A stretch of 64,000 nt of DNA from Sphingomonas sp. C3-2. GTDB taxonomy: Bacteria; Pseudomonadota; Alphaproteobacteria; Sphingomonadales; Sphingomonadaceae. This document shows, one piece after another, positions 50,861 through 59,306 of the stretch (positions within the stretch are counted from its first letter, which is position 1; each line of letters begins with the position of its first letter). The notes beneath the pieces were generated by a model that did not search any database, had not been told where the DNA came from, and worked only from the letters and a program-made list of their open reading frames with translations. Made by a program: the position numbers and the translations under genes. The stretch spans positions 3,105,001 through 3,169,000 of the forward strand of contig NZ_CP130322.1 in NCBI RefSeq assembly GCF_033025475.1, in the 5' to 3' direction.

Positions 50861-51862
50861 TCAGCCGATCTGGTGATAGGCGCGGAACCAGTCGACGAAG
50901 CGGGGAAGGCCGATATCGATCGGCGTGGTGGGCGCGTAGCCCAGATCGCGTTCGATTGCGCTGATATCAGCGAAGGTATCCTTCACGTCCCCCGGCTGGA
51001 TCGGCATCATCTCGGTAATGGCTTTCCTGCCACAGGCCTGCTCGATCACTTCGAGAAAGCGAAGCAATTCTTCCGAACGATTATTGCCGATATTATAGAG
51101 GCGGTGCGGTGCCTTGCTGCCACCCGCCTTTTCAAGGCCGTCATCGGGCGGAGGATTGTCTAGGCAGGCGACGATGCCCGCGACGATATCGTCGATAAAG
51201 GTGAAGTCGCGCCGCATATCGCCGTGATTGAAGATCTGGATCGTTTCCCCCGCGAAGATCTTTCGCGTGAAGATCCAGGGCGCCATGTCCGGCCGGCCCC
51301 AAGGCCCATAGACCGTGAAGAAACGCAGACCGGTCATCGGGATGCGATAAAGATGGGCATAGGTGTCGCTCATCAGTTCATCCGCCTTCTTGGTGGCGGC
51401 GTAGAGCGAAATGGGGTGATCGACCCGGTCCTCGACGCGGAAGGGCAGGCTTTCATTGTTGCCATAGACCGACGAGGACGAGGCATAGACGAAGTGCCGG
51501 GTGCCGCGCCCGCGCGCGAGTTCCATCATGTTGAGATGGCCGACCAGATTGGACTGGACATAGGCGCGGGGGTTTTCGAGCGAATAGCGCACGCCGGGTT
51601 GCGCGCCGAGATGGATGATGCGGTCGAAGGCGGTATTTTCGAGCGCGCGGTCGAGCGCTTCATGGTCGGCAAAATCGGCGCGAACGAATGAAAATGCGCC
51701 GTTGTTGATCTGGCCGAGATCGGCGATGCGATCTTCCTTGAGCCGGGGCGTATAGTAATCGTTGATATTGTCGATCCCGATTACCGTTTCGCCGCGATTC
51801 ATCAGCGCACGGGAAACATGATAGCCGATGAAGCCGGCTGCTCCCGTGACGAGCGTTGCCAT
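50861..51862 (-). CDS. nucleotide-sugar epimerase (UDP-glucuronate 4-epimerase type)
   Basis: 333-residue extended SDR. 'VTGAAGFIGYHVSRALMNRG' is the NAD-binding GxxGxxG; catalytic 'SSSSVYGNNESLPF' and Y-x-x-x-K in 'SLYAATKKADELM'; 'TGLRFFTVYGPWGRPDMAPW' is characteristic for the UDP-glucuronate/GDP-sugar epimerase group. Makes UDP-galacturonate or a similar sugar for surface polysaccharide. Converges with the phosphatase gene. Exact substrate not provable. Confidence 0.9.
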   Translation of the reverse strand: MATLVTGAAGFIGYHVSRALMNRGETVIGIDNINDYYTPRLKEDRIADLGQINNGAFSFVRADFADHEALDRALENTAFDRIIHLGAQPGVRYSLENPRAYVQSNLVGHLNMMELARGRGTRHFVYASSSSVYGNNESLPFRVEDRVDHPISLYAATKKADELMSDTYAHLYRIPMTGLRFFTVYGPWGRPDMAPWIFTRKIFAGETIQIFNHGDMRRDFTFIDDIVAGIVACLDNPPPDDGLEKAGGSKAPHRLYNIGNNRSEELLRFLEVIEQACGRKAITEMMPIQPGDVKDTFADISAIERDLGYAPTTPIDIGLPRFVDWFRAYHQIG

Positions 51863-51979
51863 ATCGTGATTTCCCCTTTGCCGTGTCTTGCAATTTGATC
51901 TGTACTGTCCGGATGTTAGGGAGTGTTTTCCGCCATTCCGAACAGGGATGGCATAATTGATGCCGCGAAGGAGCGAAAG

Positions 51980-52546
51980 ATGCCGAAAGAGCTAATCAAA
52001 CCGTTGATCATCGGGGTGATACTGCCTGCCGCTTTTGGCCTTTCCGCCTGCGCCACCACAAGCGACGCCGGAACCGATACGGCGGCGCCTGTGGGGCCGA
52101 CAATGGTGCGTACCCAATTGCTGAGCGCGGCCGGTGAGGCGCGCGGCGATGTGGTTGCCGAGGCGACGACGCAAGGGCTGAAGCTGACCGTCAATGGTTC
52201 TGGCCTTCCGGCAGGCGCGCACGGCGTTCATATCCACACTACCGGCCGCTGCGATGCGCCCGATTTCGCGAGCGCGGGCGGCCACTGGAACCCGGCTGCC
52301 CGCCAGCACGGCACCCAGAACCCGCAAGGCCCGCATGCCGGCGATCTGCCCAATTTGCTGATCGGCACCGATGGCCGCGGATCCTTCACCGTCGATCTGC
52401 ACGGCGCGAAGCTGGACGGTAACGGCGGCTTGCTGGATGCCGATGGTGCGGCATTCGTGGTCCATGCCGGGCCGGACGATATGATGACCGACCCTGCGGG
52501 AAATAGCGGCGGGCGCATCGCCTGCGGCGTATTTACGGCAGGCTGA
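51980..52546 (+). CDS. sodC: Cu/Zn superoxide dismutase lipoprotein
   Basis: 188-residue periplasmic Cu,Zn-SOD. ATG 51980 has GAAGGAGCG upstream, better than the in-frame ATG 51923. The N terminus carries a lipobox (LSAC, Cys at ~residue 24), so it is a lipoprotein. Metal-binding and structural motifs: 'HGVHIHTTGRCD' (Cu His), 'GGHWNPAARQHGTQNPQGPH' (Zn/bridging), 'DLPNLLIGTDGRGSF', and 'VVHAGPDDMMTDPAGNSGGR' followed by 'IACG' with the second Cys of the disulfide. Removes superoxide outside the cytoplasm. Confidence 0.95.
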   Translation: MPKELIKPLIIGVILPAAFGLSACATTSDAGTDTAAPVGPTMVRTQLLSAAGEARGDVVAEATTQGLKLTVNGSGLPAGAHGVHIHTTGRCDAPDFASAGGHWNPAARQHGTQNPQGPHAGDLPNLLIGTDGRGSFTVDLHGAKLDGNGGLLDADGAAFVVHAGPDDMMTDPAGNSGGRIACGVFTAG

Positions 52547-52568
52547 ATTTTTCATTGAGACGAGGTTG

Positions 52569-52593
52569 CGGCGCGGCCTGAACAGCCGCGCCG
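52569..52593 (+). terminator. hairpin between sodC and the PTPase gene
   Basis: Perfect 9-bp GC stem (52569-52577 with 52585-52593) with a 7-base loop, 22 bases after sodC. No T run, so it might be a partial terminator or mRNA stabiliser. Confidence 0.45.
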
Positions 52594-52607
52594 TATGCAT
52601 ATCAGGG

Positions 52608-53081
52608 ATGAAGAAGATCGTGACGAAAAGCGTGTTGTTTGTGTGCTTGGGCAATATCTGCCGGTCTCCGCTTGCCGAGGCGGCGTTGCGGGCCGAGGCG
52701 GCGCGGCGGGGGCTGGAGATCGAGGTTGATTCCGCCGGAACGAGCGACTGGCATATCGGAAAGGCGCCCGATCCGCGCGCGCAGGCGGTGGCGCTGCGCA
52801 ACGGCGTGGATATTTCGAGCTATGGCGCGCGCCAGGTATGCGCCGCGGATTTCACCCGCTTCGATCACATCATCGCGCTCGACACGAACAATTATGCCGA
52901 TCTGGAGGCGCTGCGCCCCGATGATGCGACCGCAGAACTGAGCCTGTTGCTGGACCATGTTCCGGGCCGGGCGGGGCAACCGGTGGCCGACCCTTATTAT
53001 GGCGACGACGCTGGGTTCGACATCACGTGGGCCGAAGTGACGGAGGGCGCGAAGGGGCTTGCCGAACTGATCAGTCGTTGA
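52608..53081 (+). CDS. low-molecular-weight protein tyrosine phosphatase
   Basis: 157-residue phosphatase. P-loop 'VLFVCLGNICRSPLAEA' (C-x5-R-S) lies at residues ~9-25 and the general-acid Asp in 'PVADPYYGDDAGFD' near the C terminus. ATG 52608 chosen over the longer start at 52566 because the extension does not look coding. Cleaves phosphotyrosine or small phosphate esters. Overlaps the convergent thpR-like gene by 11 bases. Confidence 0.93.
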   Translation: MKKIVTKSVLFVCLGNICRSPLAEAALRAEAARRGLEIEVDSAGTSDWHIGKAPDPRAQAVALRNGVDISSYGARQVCAADFTRFDHIIALDTNNYADLEALRPDDATAELSLLLDHVPGRAGQPVADPYYGDDAGFDITWAEVTEGAKGLAELISR

Positions 53082-53613
53082 GCGGATAGCGCGCAATCGC
53101 CTCGTAACGCGCGCCTTCGTGGCTGGTGCGGGATTCGAACAGCGTGAAGTGCGCCATGGTGAAGCGCGGGCTGGAAAGCCCGCCATGCCGTTCGGCAAAG
53201 CCGTGGAGATCGATATTGTCGGCATGGCGGCCGAACCGCGCGAGCGTGATATGGGGCAGATAGGCGCGCCCTTCGCGCGGCAGGCCGACGCGGTGGATGG
53301 CCTGATCGACCTTTTTGTGCAGCGTGGCCAGTGCGTCATGCGGGGTAAGGCCAGCCCAGAGCGTGTCGATCCTGCCCTTGCGATCGAAGGTGCCGATGCT
53401 GTCGAGCGTGCAGTCGATCGGCGGGCCGCCGACCTGGGCGAGCGCGGTGGCGATATCCTCTGCCACCGGGCCCTCGACCTCGCCGATGAAACGCAGCGTA
53501 ATATGCAGTTGTTCGTCGTCCTGCCAGCGCGCGCCGCGGACGCCGCCCATCAAGTCGAGCAACTGCCTGCGAATGGCCGCAGGAGGACGAAGGGCGACGA
53601 AGAGACGGTGCAT
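53071..53613 (-). CDS. thpR: RNA 2',3'-cyclic phosphodiesterase
   Basis: 180-residue 2H phosphoesterase (formerly 2'-5' RNA ligase). Both H-x-T motifs are present: 'EQLHITLRFIGE' (~residues 39-50) and 'YLPHITLARFGRHA' (~125-138). Start at MHRLFVALRP (53613); a start 6 codons upstream is possible. Likely RNA end metabolism. Tail-to-tail with the tyrosine phosphatase gene. Confidence 0.93.
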   Translation of the reverse strand: MHRLFVALRPPAAIRRQLLDLMGGVRGARWQDDEQLHITLRFIGEVEGPVAEDIATALAQVGGPPIDCTLDSIGTFDRKGRIDTLWAGLTPHDALATLHKKVDQAIHRVGLPREGRAYLPHITLARFGRHADNIDLHGFAERHGGLSSPRFTMAHFTLFESRTSHEGARYEAIARYPLND

Positions 53614-53733
53614 AGCAACAATTTGTAACAAAAGATTTGGTTGAGTGCTTGTCCGGTTTTCCTTGAAACAACACCGGATTCAACCGATATTCAGGACATT
53701 CCGGCTATCGGGCCGGACAAAGGAGAATTTTTA

Positions 53734-54462
53734 ATGGCTAACTGGTCTGATCCCCGGACGACAGCCGCGCCGTACCCGTCACAAGCGGGAACGCGCGATG
53801 CCGCATTCGATGCGGGGCTGCGGTCCTATATGCTGTCGGTTTACAACTATATGGCTTCGGGCGTGCTGCTGACGGGTGTCGTCGCGCTGCTCTTCGCCAA
53901 TTCGGGCCTTGCGGCCCAGGTGCTGACCACCCCGCTGCGCTGGGTGATCATGCTCGCGCCGCTGGGTTTCGTGATGGTGCTGAGCTTTGGCATCAACCGC
54001 CTTTCGACTGCGGCTGCGCAGGGCCTGTTCTGGGCGTTCGCAGTGGTGATGGGCCTTTCGATGTCGTCGATCTTCCTCGTCTTCACGGGAACGTCGATCG
54101 CGCAGACCTTCTTCGCGACGGCGGCGGCGTTCGTTGGCCTTAGCCTGTTCGGCTACACCACCAAGAAGGACCTGTCGGCTTTCGGCACCTTCCTGATCAT
54201 GGGTGTGGTTGGCTTGCTTGTGGCGTCGGTTCTCAACATCTTCCTGAAGTCGGGCACGCTGACCCTCGTGATCAGCGCGGTCGGCGTGCTGCTGTTCGCG
54301 GGCCTGACCGCCTATGACACGCAGCGCATCAAGAGCATGTATGCCTATGTTGCGGGCACGGACATGGTGGGCAAGACGGTGATTATGGGCGCGCTGTCGC
54401 TCTATCTCGATTTCGTCAACATGTTCCAGTTCCTGCTCAGCTTCATGGGCAGCCGCGACTAA
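53734..54462 (+). CDS. Bax inhibitor-1/YccA family membrane protein
   Basis: 242-residue integral membrane protein with ~7 transmembrane helices. 'GLRSYMLSVYNYMASGVLLT' opens the BI-1 domain; 'LTAYDTQRIKSMYAYVAG' with the pH-sensing Asp pair region and 'GALSLYLDFVNMFQFLLSFM' close it. ATG 53734 has AAAGGAGA 7-14 bases upstream; a further ATG at 53641 lacks an SD. Family members are YccA-like modulators of FtsH or calcium leak channels. Ends at a very strong terminator. Confidence 0.94.
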   Translation: MANWSDPRTTAAPYPSQAGTRDAAFDAGLRSYMLSVYNYMASGVLLTGVVALLFANSGLAAQVLTTPLRWVIMLAPLGFVMVLSFGINRLSTAAAQGLFWAFAVVMGLSMSSIFLVFTGTSIAQTFFATAAAFVGLSLFGYTTKKDLSAFGTFLIMGVVGLLVASVLNIFLKSGTLTLVISAVGVLLFAGLTAYDTQRIKSMYAYVAGTDMVGKTVIMGALSLYLDFVNMFQFLLSFMGSRD

Positions 54463-54488
54463 GCGCAAGACTGAACAGGTAAAAAATC

Positions 54489-54523
54489 GGGGCCCGGTGG
54501 ATCATCCACCGGGCCCCTTTTTT
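54489..54523 (+). terminator. terminator after the BI-1 gene
   Basis: Perfect 12-bp GC stem (54489-54500 with 54506-54517), 5-base loop, T6 run at 54518-54523. Confidence 0.95.
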
Positions 54524-54543
54524 GTGCGCCATCTATTGCCGTG

Positions 54544-55182
54544 TCACCCGGCGGCGGAGGGGTGAGGCATCGCCTTGCCCGCTTCGTCATCGAGTTCGCT
54601 TGCGCGCTGATAGGCAGGGCGGCCTGCGAGCCGGGCAGCATAGGCCTCGAATGCGGGGCGCTTGGGCAAGGTGCCGAACTGGGTGCCCCACATGACGTGC
54701 GAGCCGACATAGACGTCGGCGGCGGTGAAGCGATCGCCGGTCACATATTCCCAGCCGTCCACCGCCTTTTCCAGCGTGTCGACCGCCATGTCATAGCTGC
54801 CATAGCCCGCCATCATCTGCTTTTCGGCAGGCAGTTCCACGCCGAGTTGGCGATCCATGATCGCGGCTTCGAGCGGGCCGGCGGCAAAGAACAGCCAGCG
54901 ATAATAGGCGCCGCGATCGTCGCTCGGAGGCGCCAACCCGGCCTTGGGAAAAGCATCGGCCAGATAGGCGCAGATCGCCGCGCATTCGGTGACCACCGTG
55001 TCGCCGTGGCGAATGGCGGGCACCTTTCCCATCGGATTGACCGCCAGATAGCCCGGTGACTTCATCTGCTCGCCATAAGCGACGAGTTCGGTGCGATAGG
55101 GGGCGCCGGTTTCCTCGAGCATCCAGCGCGCGATGCGGCCGCGCGACATGGGGTTGGTGTAGAAAACAAGATCCTTGGTCAC
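54544..55182 (-). CDS. glutathione S-transferase family protein
   Basis: 212-residue GST fold. Thioredoxin-like domain with 'FYTNPMSRGRIARWMLEETG' (Ser in the catalytic region), 'MGKVPAIRHGDTVVTECAAI' (cis-Pro and glutathione-binding E-C), then an alpha-helical C-terminal domain. Upstream of a dienelactone hydrolase with a 42-base gap in the same direction of transcription, suggesting co-expression in detoxification. Confidence 0.9.
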   Translation of the reverse strand: MTKDLVFYTNPMSRGRIARWMLEETGAPYRTELVAYGEQMKSPGYLAVNPMGKVPAIRHGDTVVTECAAICAYLADAFPKAGLAPPSDDRGAYYRWLFFAAGPLEAAIMDRQLGVELPAEKQMMAGYGSYDMAVDTLEKAVDGWEYVTGDRFTAADVYVGSHVMWGTQFGTLPKRPAFEAYAARLAGRPAYQRASELDDEAGKAMPHPSAAG

Positions 55183-55224
55183 GGGCCTCTCCTTGGTGTC
55201 GGTGCAGTGGAGCGGAGATACGCT

Positions 55225-56112
55225 TTATTCGGCTAGATATTTCTTGAGGAATGCGATCGTGCGGTCCCAGGCGAGATCGGCGGCGGCTTTGTTGTAGCGT
55301 GCGGCTGAACTGTCATTGTTGAAGGCATGATCGACGCCCGGATAGGTGTAGGCCTCGGCGGGCTTGCCGGCGCGCTTCAGCGCTTCGGCCCAGGGGGTGG
55401 CGGTTGCGTTCACGCGGCTGTCGTTGCCCGCCAAATGCATGAGCAGCGGTGCACGCAGTTTCGGTGCATCCTCCGGCGAGGGGGCCATGCCATAATAGGA
55501 AACGCCCGCATCGGCCGGGCTGTCTGGCGCGATCAACACACGGTCGACCAGCGCGCCGCCCCAGCAAAAGCCGATCAGCCCGGCCTTGCCATTGGTGTTG
55601 TCGAGCTTTTTCAGGCGGGCGAGCGTTCCGATCGCCTGCGCGACGACATCGGGATAATGAAGCTCGGCAATCAGCGCGCGGGCATGATCCTCATCGGGCG
55701 GGGTGCCTCCCTTGATCGACAGGAAGTCGGGTGCGCAGACGAAAAAGCCATCCAGCGCGAGGCGGCGGGCGACATCCTCGATATGCGCGTTCAGCCCGCG
55801 ATTTTCGTGGATGACCATGACGGCGGGCAGTTTCTTGCCCTTGACCCTGGGGGAGGCGAAATACCCCTTCATCTCGCCATCATGGCCGGGAAGGGCGTAG
55901 GGGCCCTTGCGGATCACAAGCCGCTTGTCGTCGGGCGCGGTGAGCGCGGCGCGTGCCGGATCGGCGGCGATGGAGGTGAGCAACGCATTCGCCCCGGCGG
56001 CACTGCCGGCGAGGGCGACGAGTTCGGCCATGAAGGCCCTTCGGTCGAGATGCTCATGGGTAAAGCGGTCATAAAGCGCAATCGCGCGGGCACGGATTGT
56101 CTGCCTGTTCAT
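55225..56112 (-). CDS. dienelactone hydrolase family protein, exported
   Basis: 295-residue alpha/beta hydrolase. 'RRAFMAELVALAGSAAGANA' near residues 23-44 looks like a twin-arginine (Tat) signal, so it probably acts in the periplasm. Catalytic triad: nucleophile Cys in 'GLIGFCWGGALVDRV', Asp in 'LAGNDSRVNATA', His in 'YPGVDHAFNNDSS'. Start at MNRQTIRARA (56112), 13 codons inside the longest frame. It precedes the GST gene (same strand, 42 bases). Hydrolyses small lactones or esters; substrate unknown. Confidence 0.88.
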   Translation of the reverse strand: MNRQTIRARAIALYDRFTHEHLDRRAFMAELVALAGSAAGANALLTSIAADPARAALTAPDDKRLVIRKGPYALPGHDGEMKGYFASPRVKGKKLPAVMVIHENRGLNAHIEDVARRLALDGFFVCAPDFLSIKGGTPPDEDHARALIAELHYPDVVAQAIGTLARLKKLDNTNGKAGLIGFCWGGALVDRVLIAPDSPADAGVSYYGMAPSPEDAPKLRAPLLMHLAGNDSRVNATATPWAEALKRAGKPAEAYTYPGVDHAFNNDSSAARYNKAAADLAWDRTIAFLKKYLAE

Positions 56113-56475
56113 CGGCCAATCCCCTGCTGCTGTCTTGTTGGAAGCAATCAAGCGAGGCGTGAGACTGGCACAGAATGATAGAGGCCGAAAGCGGGATTTC
56201 GACCAGAGCGTTCCACCGCGCGACGACGTGGCGCACCTGTTGGCGCACTGTCATTATTCAAGTTTATTTGGTTGTTAACCTATCACCCAATAGGGCCCCT
56301 AATAACATGTGTGTAGCAGAATTCTGAATGTTCATTGGGCATTGAAACGATGCTGCCGCACCAAAAGCGGGTGCATATCGGTTGTGGGTAAAATGGTTTG
56401 TTCAGGCCGCCGTTGGGGGCGCTGCCGCGTAGCTGACGCAAGAAGGCCGCGTCATGGGCCGGAGGGCGCAGCGTG
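56113..56475. promoter_or_regulatory. divergent intergenic region, hydrolase / GGDEF-EAL gene
   Basis: 360 bases between the minus-strand hydrolase and the plus-strand signalling gene. Holds no credible gene. The middle (about 56250-56310) is AT-rich with GTTAAC-like elements and probably carries promoters; no clear repeats were seen. Confidence 0.4.
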
Positions 56476-59250
56476 ATGACGCTTCATCATATGATCTATC
56501 AGCATGACTGGCGCCTGGTTCTTCTTGCCGGACTGATGTGCATCGCGTCGACATTTTCCGCAGTGTTGCTGTTGCGGCAGGCCTGTGCGGCGCGCCCAAT
56601 GGAACAAGGGCGCTGGGTCATGACTGCTGGTCTGGCGACAGGGGTTGGCGTGTGGGCAACGCATTTTGTGGCGATGCTCGGCTATGATCCCGGTTTCGCG
56701 GTCGGTTATACGGTCGACTTTACGATCGCCTCGCTTGCGGTGGCGATCGCGATGATGGCGCTGGGGTTCGGCGTTGCCGTTCGCAAGCGGGCCATGACGG
56801 GGGCCGTCATCGGCGCGGTGCTGGTCGGCGGTGGCATTGCCGCGATGCATTATCTGGGGATGATGGCGCTCGGCGCATCCGGCGCGCTGGAGTGGCACGC
56901 CGGGCTGGTCGAGGTGTCCATTGTCCTAGCCATTGTGCCAACGATAGCCGGCCTTCGGCTTACGGTGATGTCCAACCGGCGTGGTGCAGGGATTGCCGCA
57001 GGTGTGCTGCTGACGCTTGCCGTGCTGATGTTGCATTTCGTGGGGATGGCGAGTGTCGCCTTGATACCGCATGATGCCGAGGGCGCCGATACGCTCCTTC
57101 TGTCTTCCCCCGCCTTGGCGGGCGCGATTGCACTGGCGGCGCTTGGTATTACCGCGCTGTGCATGGTGATCACGACGGTTATTCGCCGTGCAGAGGGTGC
57201 CATCCGGGAGAGCGAGCGGCAGTTCCGCATTCTGGTGCAGGGGATTACCGACTGTGCGCTGTACATGCTGCATGCCGATGGCACGATCGCGAGCTGGAAT
57301 GCGGGGGCTGCGCGGTTGAAGGGATATCGCCGGGCGGAAGTCGTCGGGCAGCCGTTGCACCGTTTCTATTGCGAAGCGGACCGCGACGCCGGAGCCCCGG
57401 AACGCGCACTGGCAACCGCACTGGAGCAGGGAAAATTCGTCGCCGAAGGCTGGCGCGTGCGCAAGGACGGCAGCCGGTTCTGGGCGCATGTGACGATCGA
57501 GAAGGTCGTCGATGAGTTCGGTGATTTTTGCGGTTTTGCCAAGATCACGCGCGACATGAGCCGGGAGAAGGAGGCGCAGGATGAACTGGCGGCGCTGACC
57601 GCGAAGCTGGATGCCGCGCTTTCGAACATGCATCAGGGGCTCTGCATGTTCGATGCCGAGCAACGTCTGGTCCTCGCCAATTCGCGCTTCGGCGAGCTTT
57701 GGGGGCTGCCCGAAGGAATATGCGCGCCGGGCATTGGCATGAAGGAATTGACCACGGCCGCCTTGAAGGCGCGGAGTGGCAAGGATGCGGCGCCCGAGCG
57801 GATCGAGACGATGCTGAGTGAGATCGACTGGAGCGTGGCTTCTGCCAGTTGCCCGCCCGTCGTTCTCGAATTCGAGGATCTGATGATTTCCATCACAAGC
57901 CGTCCGATGCCGGGCGGCGGCTGGGTTTCGACTTCGGAGGACATCACCGAAAGGCAGCGGGCGGAAGCGCGTATCAAGCATATGGCGATGCATGATGGGC
58001 TGACCGGCCTGCCCAACCGCATCCATTTCAACGAACGGCTGGGCGACGAGCTGGACCGCGCTGCGCTGGGCGCGCGCAAGGTGGGCGTGATTGCGATCGA
58101 TCTGGACCGGTTCAAGGAGATCAACGACACGCGCGGCCATGCGGTGGGGGACGAGGTGCTCCAGCAACTGGCGGCACGGATGTGCGAACGACAGGCCGAT
58201 GGTGAAATGCTCGCGCGGCTGGGTGGCGACGAATTTGCCGGGTTCAAGCAATGTGCCGACATGGCCGAGCTGGAGGAATTCGTCTTCCGCATGGAGGCAT
58301 GCCTGACCGAAGCGCTCGATCTGAGCGATGGCGGGCTGGCGCCGGGGGCGAGCATCGGCGTTGCCATTTACCCTGCCGACGGCGACTCCGCCGAGCAGGT
58401 GCTCAACAACGCCGATCTTGCAATGTACCGGGCCAAGAACATGGTGGGGCACCAGGTGTGCTTTTACGAAAAGGGCATGGACGAAAGCGCGCGCGCGCGG
58501 CGCCAATTGGCGCATGATCTGCGCGATGCCATTTCGGGCGACCAGCTGGCGCTGGCCTATCAGGTGCAGAAGTCGATCCGCACCGGCGAGGTAATCGGGT
58601 ATGAAGCGCTGCTGCGCTGGACCCACCCGGAGCGCGGGGCGATTGCCCCCGCCGACTTCATTCCGATTGCTGAGGAAACCGGCGAGATCCTGAAGATCGG
58701 CGAATGGGTCTTACGGACAGCCTGTGCGGATGCCGCGCAGTGGTGCCCGCCGCGCAAGGTGGCGGTCAACCTGTCCCCGGTGCAACTGATGCATGGCGAT
58801 ATCGTCGGCATCGTTGCGCGCACGCTTGCCGAAACCGGGCTCTCGGCCGACCGACTGGAGCTGGAAATCACCGAAACCGCGATCGTGAGCGACAAGGAGC
58901 GCGCGTTGCATCTGTTGCGCGAAATCAAGGCGCTGGGTGTCAGCATCGCGATCGATGATTTTGGCACCGGCTATTCGTCGCTCGACACGCTCAATTCCTT
59001 CCCGTTCGACAAGATCAAGATCGACAAGTCGTTCCTGCTGGATTCGGACACGAACCATCAGGCCCGGGCGATCATTCGCGCGGTGCTGGCGCTGGGGCGG
59101 AGCCTTGATATGCCGGTGCTGGCCGAAGGGCTCGAATCCGAGGAGCAACTCAGGCTATTGCAATCCGAAGGATGCGACGAGGCGCAGGGCTATCTGTTCG
59201 GGCGCCCCGCACCGCTGGCCGACGCAAAGACGAACGAGCGGGCGGCGTAG
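56476..59250 (+). CDS. MHYT-PAS-PAS-GGDEF-EAL cyclic-di-GMP signalling protein
   Basis: 924-residue membrane-bound enzyme of c-di-GMP turnover. Residues ~1-230 form the MHYT membrane sensor with 'WATHFVAMLGYDPGFAV', 'IAAMHYLGMMALGASG' and 'LMLHFVGMASV' (His and Met residues thought to bind metal or a diatomic gas). Two PAS domains follow (~245-370 and ~375-490), then GGDEF (~500-660; active-site LGGDEF near 580) and EAL (~685-915; 'IGYEALLRWTHPERGAIAP', 'DDFGTGYSSLDTLNSFPFDK'). Both catalytic cores look intact. GGAGG lies 11 bases before ATG 56476; a GTG one codon earlier is possible. It probably changes c-di-GMP on an oxygen/NO/copper signal. Confidence 0.95.
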   Translation: MTLHHMIYQHDWRLVLLAGLMCIASTFSAVLLLRQACAARPMEQGRWVMTAGLATGVGVWATHFVAMLGYDPGFAVGYTVDFTIASLAVAIAMMALGFGVAVRKRAMTGAVIGAVLVGGGIAAMHYLGMMALGASGALEWHAGLVEVSIVLAIVPTIAGLRLTVMSNRRGAGIAAGVLLTLAVLMLHFVGMASVALIPHDAEGADTLLLSSPALAGAIALAALGITALCMVITTVIRRAEGAIRESERQFRILVQGITDCALYMLHADGTIASWNAGAARLKGYRRAEVVGQPLHRFYCEADRDAGAPERALATALEQGKFVAEGWRVRKDGSRFWAHVTIEKVVDEFGDFCGFAKITRDMSREKEAQDELAALTAKLDAALSNMHQGLCMFDAEQRLVLANSRFGELWGLPEGICAPGIGMKELTTAALKARSGKDAAPERIETMLSEIDWSVASASCPPVVLEFEDLMISITSRPMPGGGWVSTSEDITERQRAEARIKHMAMHDGLTGLPNRIHFNERLGDELDRAALGARKVGVIAIDLDRFKEINDTRGHAVGDEVLQQLAARMCERQADGEMLARLGGDEFAGFKQCADMAELEEFVFRMEACLTEALDLSDGGLAPGASIGVAIYPADGDSAEQVLNNADLAMYRAKNMVGHQVCFYEKGMDESARARRQLAHDLRDAISGDQLALAYQVQKSIRTGEVIGYEALLRWTHPERGAIAPADFIPIAEETGEILKIGEWVLRTACADAAQWCPPRKVAVNLSPVQLMHGDIVGIVARTLAETGLSADRLELEITETAIVSDKERALHLLREIKALGVSIAIDDFGTGYSSLDTLNSFPFDKIKIDKSFLLDSDTNHQARAIIRAVLALGRSLDMPVLAEGLESEEQLRLLQSEGCDEAQGYLFGRPAPLADAKTNERAA

Positions 59251-59253
59251 CGC

Positions 59254-59287
59254 AGACAAAAAAACGGGGAGCAAAAAGCTCCCCGTT
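59254..59287 (-). terminator. terminator of clpA
   Basis: 10-bp stem (59263-59272 with 59278-59287), and an A7 run (59258-59264) that is a T run on the minus strand. 20 bases beyond the clpA stop; also faces the stop of the plus-strand gene. Confidence 0.8.
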
Positions 59288-59306
59288 CTGCTTGGGTTCG
59301 GTTGGA